The position numbers were made by a program, and so were the translations under genes. This document shows positions 12,901 to 18,900 of a stretch of DNA of 24,440 nucleotides, piece by piece (positions within the stretch are counted from its first letter, which is position 1; every line of letters begins with the position of its first letter). Location of the stretch: the NCBI GenBank assembly GCA_020650975.1, contig JAIPMN010005829.1:4508-28947 (forward strand). Reading direction: 5' to 3'. Source of the DNA: Apostichopus californicus. Lineage: Eukaryota; Echinodermata; Holothuroidea; Aspidochirotida; Stichopodidae. The notes under the pieces are model-generated. The model had not been told where the DNA came from. It did no database searches and saw nothing but the letters and a program-made list of their open reading frames with translations.

Positions 12901-15900
12901 AATGAAAAGTGTGAGGAAAGGAGTCACATTGCATCGTAGTATCCCAGTAGCTATGCGTTAACGATAGTTCTCTGTGTCGGCTACAATAATCTTGTTTGTA
13001 ATCGACTAGAATAAACTTAAAATTGTGTTTCTAATCGATGAATACTGACTTAAATAAATGAATGAATGAATGAATACGTTGCCTCTTACTGCCACAAGCC
13101 AGTCTTTCACACATAGGTCACAACCCTATGGAGTTAGTACTATAACAAAACATCCCTTCTTTGTATTTGTCTTTAAAAAAATGAACCCCCTCCCCCCCCC
13201 CCAAAAAAAAAACCCAGTAACATCAGACTAAAATGCTTACCTTTCCATGGATGTTTAAGACTTGCATGGATTCTTTCTCCAGTCGAACGATGACCCCGAC
13301 CGTCTGTGGACTGACGGTAAATAAACAAACCATCAAACAAACCTGTGAAAACTCAAGCAATGCTGTCTTCTTCATGTCATTGGTTTTCTTTTTAATGTTG
13401 GAATCATTCATCCACATAGAAATGTAATATTTCCTAATTCATGATATTCTAACTAGAGAAAACATTGACAACCTGAGTGTATTTACTGTTAGTAAACCAG
13501 TAGCAATTCAGAACTTTGGGAGGGAGGGGGGGGTTGGTAATCTCACAAGATATTTAGCCTTCTAAATAATCCACAATAATAATAGTAATAATCTGTCAGT
13601 CATTTTTACAACACCTAAGCCACCATGAATGTGGGAGAAGCACGCAAGGGGCGTATGGATTACAACTTTCACTTTCTTGAGGAAACGAGAGTCCTTAAAA
13701 ATCATTGCTTGTACATAAAGTACGACATCTAAACCAGTTCAACAAGTTTCGAAGATTGAACACATTGTAATACCCTGACGATAGAACAATACGCTCTGTG
13801 ATGAAACAGCAGGCCATCTAAACTGTTTGCAGTCAGGCAGAATTACATATTTCATGAGCTTGAATCCATTTTCAGCTATTTGCTGACCAAATTGTGTTTT
13901 TTTATTGCTTTTAACATCCTCACCCTGGCAGTTTTGCATGATTTTTGAGCATTTGGAAATCTTACACCCTAAAAATAACCAACATTACCTCAATATGATA
14001 CCACTACTCTCTGGGACCTGACCTGTCTGCAGCTTAGGTGCTCAGAGCATAGCAAACAGCATCCAAAGTCAATGGATGTATACTTACACAAAAGTTACAG
14101 TTAGCTTATCGAGGAATGTGTCAATTTAGGGGTATGAAAGCACTTGACACGGCAGACGTTTTATGGCCAAGTTTTGCTCAATTGTATGTTGCATATGCAC
14201 AGAACAATAAATATCTTGAGATCAATATATTTCTGAGGAACTACACACATATGAAAAACCCATACAGTTGAGTGATTTGGATTTTTCCTTGATAGACATC
14301 GTTTATCAAATCCTTAAGTGCATCAGTTATGAGCCCACCATGCTACAATAGTACAATAATACAATACAATAATAGTACAATACAATAATACAATAGAGAA
14401 ATGATCTTGAATAAATTTACTCTAGTTGCACCAGATCTTGAAGGCTGAATTGTCCCATGGAGTCTACCCCTGTACCCATCTCTTGGCACAGTTGTAACGT
14501 CTTAGGGGCGACTTTGATCTGAAAGAGAACGAGACAAAGAAGTATGAACGTAGCTAGGGCATTACGGTCCCAAAGTCATCTTTCTCTAATCATTCCTCAT
14601 ACTAACAAAGTCACATATGGAGATTGTTCGTTCAGTGCAGCAGGTCCTAAACTATCGGAATTCTCTTCCTCATCACTTGAGAAATATTACATCTATTGAC
14701 ACTTTTAAGAAGCATTTGAAAACTTATCTTTTTAGGCTCGAGTATGGGCATTAATCTTATTCACATTACATTGTTTTATTCACATTACTTTGCCCATATT
14801 TATGTATATTTATATTTTTATGTTCTTTATTGTAGTTTATTACCCTGTCTTATATTATGTTTTACTTTTACTGCTGTTGTTATTACTTTTAGGTTTTCTT
14901 AAGTTTGGTAATTTTATATTCCAGGTTTTGGTTCTTTTGTACAGTGCTCTTGAGCATGTTTTACTTTTACTGCTGTTGTTATTACTTTTAGGTTTTCTTT
15001 AGTTTGGTAATTTTATATTCCAGGTTTTGGTTCTTTTGATACAGTGCTCTTGGGCATGTTTTATTTCATGATAACAGCACTTTAATATATGGTATTTATA
15101 TTTATTTATTTATAACGTCTGTTAACCTCAAAATGACAGGTTTTAGTTAATATACAAAAACTTCACAAACAATGTATTTATGGGGAATACAAACACACAC
15201 GCACATATAAAAACTAAAAACATTGTGTTCTACATCATATAACAACTGTGATATACTAACGATAACATATGCGGACCAAACAATGTAGCATGCACACACT
15301 AAGAACTTCACAAAAATGTATGTGTTGGAAAAACAGAAACACACACCCCCCCAAAAAAAAACAAAAAAAACAATGGGTTATTCATTATAAAACAACTGTG
15401 TTATTTTTAACGATAACCTATGCGGACGAAACCATGTAACATGCACACAGTAAGAAACATTACAACTTCATCAAAATGTAGGAAAAACAGAAACACACAC
15501 ACAAAGAACAAAAAAAAACAAAACAATGGGTTCTACATTATTAAACAACTGTGTTATTTTTAACGATAACCTATGCGGACTAAACCATGTAACATGCACA
15601 CACTAAGAAACCCTCCAACTTTCACTGGAGATATATATACTTAGCAAGTTACTAACTGCTCAATCCGTTGCAGAACATTTTGTGTCCCACATAATTTCAC
15701 CAGTAAGAGGTCTCCCTCCCTCCAACATTTTCCACTAGGTTAACAGTAAATTTAATATCGACTTCAACTCTACCACCATTTTTTCCTCATCTTTGAAACG
15801 TTGCTCACCTCGTCCATCGTCAGGTCCGAGACCATGAAGACCACGTTATCTTCGACCCTCACGATCAGCCCCGTGTCCCCTTCGTGACGGCCCTCTATGA

Positions 15901-18900
15901 CCTTCACGTGATCCCCCACCTGGAAAAACTTCTGCAGCTCGTGGGAGGGGAACTCCAACAGGTCCTGCGAAAGGAAACAACCACGACGTTACGGAGGTCT
16001 CCGTGACACAGCAATTCTTTTCCCTTTCTGTTTGATTCAGAATAATTAAATTATACGGGAGGGAAATGTTTTTCGTCAGTCGACGGTCAAATTCAAAGCA
16101 AAAAAGGTTCCACTTTTAATCGAATAATCCTCACCCCTGCAAAAAAAACCTCCTAGATACCATCTTTAACCCTCAACTCCTCTTAACCTCTCTAAAAGTT
16201 CCGATTCACGTGAAAAAATAACACAGCCTTTGACTCTCGTCACATTACCCGCATGTCCTCGGTCTTACCTTAAAGGCAGGGAAAAGTTTTACACAGTTTG
16301 TCAATGTAGCAAATTGACCATTTTGTATAGCCCTTTGCGATGCAATACTTGATATATTATTCTCCGTATCGCATCGCAAAGATGCTGTGACGCAAAATGG
16401 TCGATATCGGTATACAAGGGCAGAGTTGTATAACAGTTTGTGTTAGTACACAGGACAGTAGACAGTTGTTACACAAGATTACTGAGGGCTGCTCTTGATA
16501 TTAGTTGGAAACAGAAGATACCCAACACACAGCTTTATGGCAATCTTCCAAAGGTGTCCATGAAAATCAGAGAACGAAGATTTAGAGCAGCTGGTCACTA
16601 CCACCGACACCCAGAAGAAGCAGCCAACAAGTTCATTCTCTGGGAGCCAAAGCATGGTACCCCTGGTGCAAGGCATAAAACATTCCTGCATTTCCTACTA
16701 GAGGACAGTGGGGCTGAAAGTACGTCTGAGCTAGCAACCCTTATGGAAGACAGAAATGACTGGAAATCTCGATGCCAGGTTATTGTCCGGCCACCTTCTC
16801 CTACCCCTCATGATGATAATGGTCGACCGAGGTCGAACTGATGATGATGATGATGACACAGGACACCATAGTATTTTTTATAAGAGACAAAGACACAAGG
16901 TTCAGAGCCTTGCTACACCCAAATTTGAAAATCTAACTTATTCCCTAAACATCCCTCATGTGCATCAAGAAACATTGAAACTGTTGTCTTCATTAACCAA
17001 GACATCAATCTTAAAAAAAAATTATTCTGAGGAAAAACCATCCAACTAACCTCTCATTCTCTGTTGAATTTTCTTCTTACCCCAAAATAACGAAACAGTG
17101 CTTTTATTTCCTTCATCAGGCATGAGCTCTTTCCTCCAATTCGCGGAATATCCGAGATTTCTTTTCTACCTCGGGGACAAAAACTATTATCCTAACACAC
17201 TGTAGCACATGCAAACTGGAGCCTATACTGCAATTTTTGCAAAGTTCCATGATTTTTTTTTTACCCCAGGCTCATACCTGCTTCATGACAACACCCCCCA
17301 CCCCCCTCACCCCTTGTCGTCCCTGATCTTACCTTAAGGTCCTCGTGTTTCGGGAGGATGGTGATGCTGTTACCATCGATGGTGATCACCTGTCCCTGGA
17401 GGTGAAGCAGCTCACCGTCTGCCACCTGTACCATGTCCCCTGGGGCAAAGTTATGCGTGACCTCCGACCCGGTCTTCTTCACTGGAGCCACTGTTCATTG
17501 GCTGTTAAGGGGTAAATACTCTCACAATGTTAATCTCGCAAACTGCATTTGTGAAAGTGATCAACTTTTTTCTTTCTAAAGAATGACAGCATTAAACTAG
17601 TTTTGCTGAGTTTAAAGGAAGATCGTCAATGCAAACTATTTCTTTTAAAGGCAAAGACTCGCCCCAAACTGCGTGCCGCGCTCTGATAAAGTTAGCTTTC
17701 ATTGCTTGCAAGTGAAATTTTCTTCTTGTCACTACAAAATGCAGACAGTAATGAAACGTGATACCTTGTTATCTTTTATCTAGACCTGAGATATCCATCG
17801 CTGCTATGTACACTGTGTTGTGGGTATTGACTGTAGCTGTATGTATCGACTGTACACTAGTGTCTAATTACCGACAGTGGCAAGCTGTGTGTGTATTTTC
17901 TGGGATCGATGGTGACCAGTGTCTAACACTTCTGTTACACCTCATTCGAAACTAGGTCAGATTACCGGCATGAGACATTTCTTTGTGCGCGAGTTCTTCA
18001 CACCCTTTAAGTAGAAAGTAACCAGCTGCTATTTCCAGAGCAAAATGAAATTTTGATTACATTTTGCAATCTGCACACTATGGGTACCGTTCATCTCAGG
18101 TGTTAACGTTATATGATCTAGAAAGAAAAATGTTTGTTATCTGCTATCATCTGGGAATCAAAGATAGACACATGGCATTTCATCCATTTCAACCCAAAAA
18201 TTTGTTTCTTCTTTGGAAAAAGGTCAACTGTTCAGCCGTGACAAATCTACCGAACATCGCAAGGATACACTGGATGTCGAGTTTCTCAGGTTTGTCGTCA
18301 AACTTTTCCAGTTCAGCGAGGGTCGGCTTCACCCCGTCGTAGATGATGGCGCTCAAAGCCAGCGTCTTGTACATGTAACCTTTCCGGCTGAAACGGTTTC
18401 CTTCGAATACCAAATAGTCACCGTCTGTGGTGACTTCCCCTCCGACTGCACTGTAAAAGTAAACAAACACAAAAGAGTAAAAAGATATATAGGATAGAAA
18501 AACCCTTACGAACATCAGGCAATGTTGCTTTGTAATTTTGTATATATTTTGTATAATATAGCTGTATTTTGTATCCAGGCTTTGACAAAGACTGCACTGT
18601 AAAAGGGAACAAACACTAAAGATTAAAAAAATATATATAGGATAGAAAAACCCTAAAGAACATCAGGCAAATGTTTCTTTGTAATTGTGTATATTTATAG
18701 CTGTATTTTGTATAGGGTGGTACCTTTGACAAGCCTGAACTGTAAACACAGTAAAAAGACCCATAGGATATAAAAACCCTCAAGAAGAACCCTATGACAA
18801 CTTTAGTGCACACAAGGCATCAGTTTCTTTGTGGAGGCCTTCTATTTTGTATATTACAGCTGTATTTTATGTAGGGTGGTACCTTTGACATAGCCATGTG

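Noticed and set aside
13739-13939. 66-codon minus-strand frame
   Set aside because: No family resemblance, and it lies within a SUPT5H intron without in-phase splice sites.
14790-15002. Leucine-rich plus-strand frame that looks like a membrane peptide
   Set aside because: It comes from the T-rich duplicated 3' region of a LINE; the repeats in it are DNA-level duplications.
16479-16691. Minus-strand frame opposite the LINE fragment
   Set aside because: Shadow of the LINE frame on the plus strand, which has clear family motifs.
18189-18268. Extension of the SUPT5H frame past 18269 ([15 protein letters not shown])
   Set aside because: It departs from SPT5 at once and meets a stop; the donor at 18268-18267 restores the conserved sequence with the next exon.
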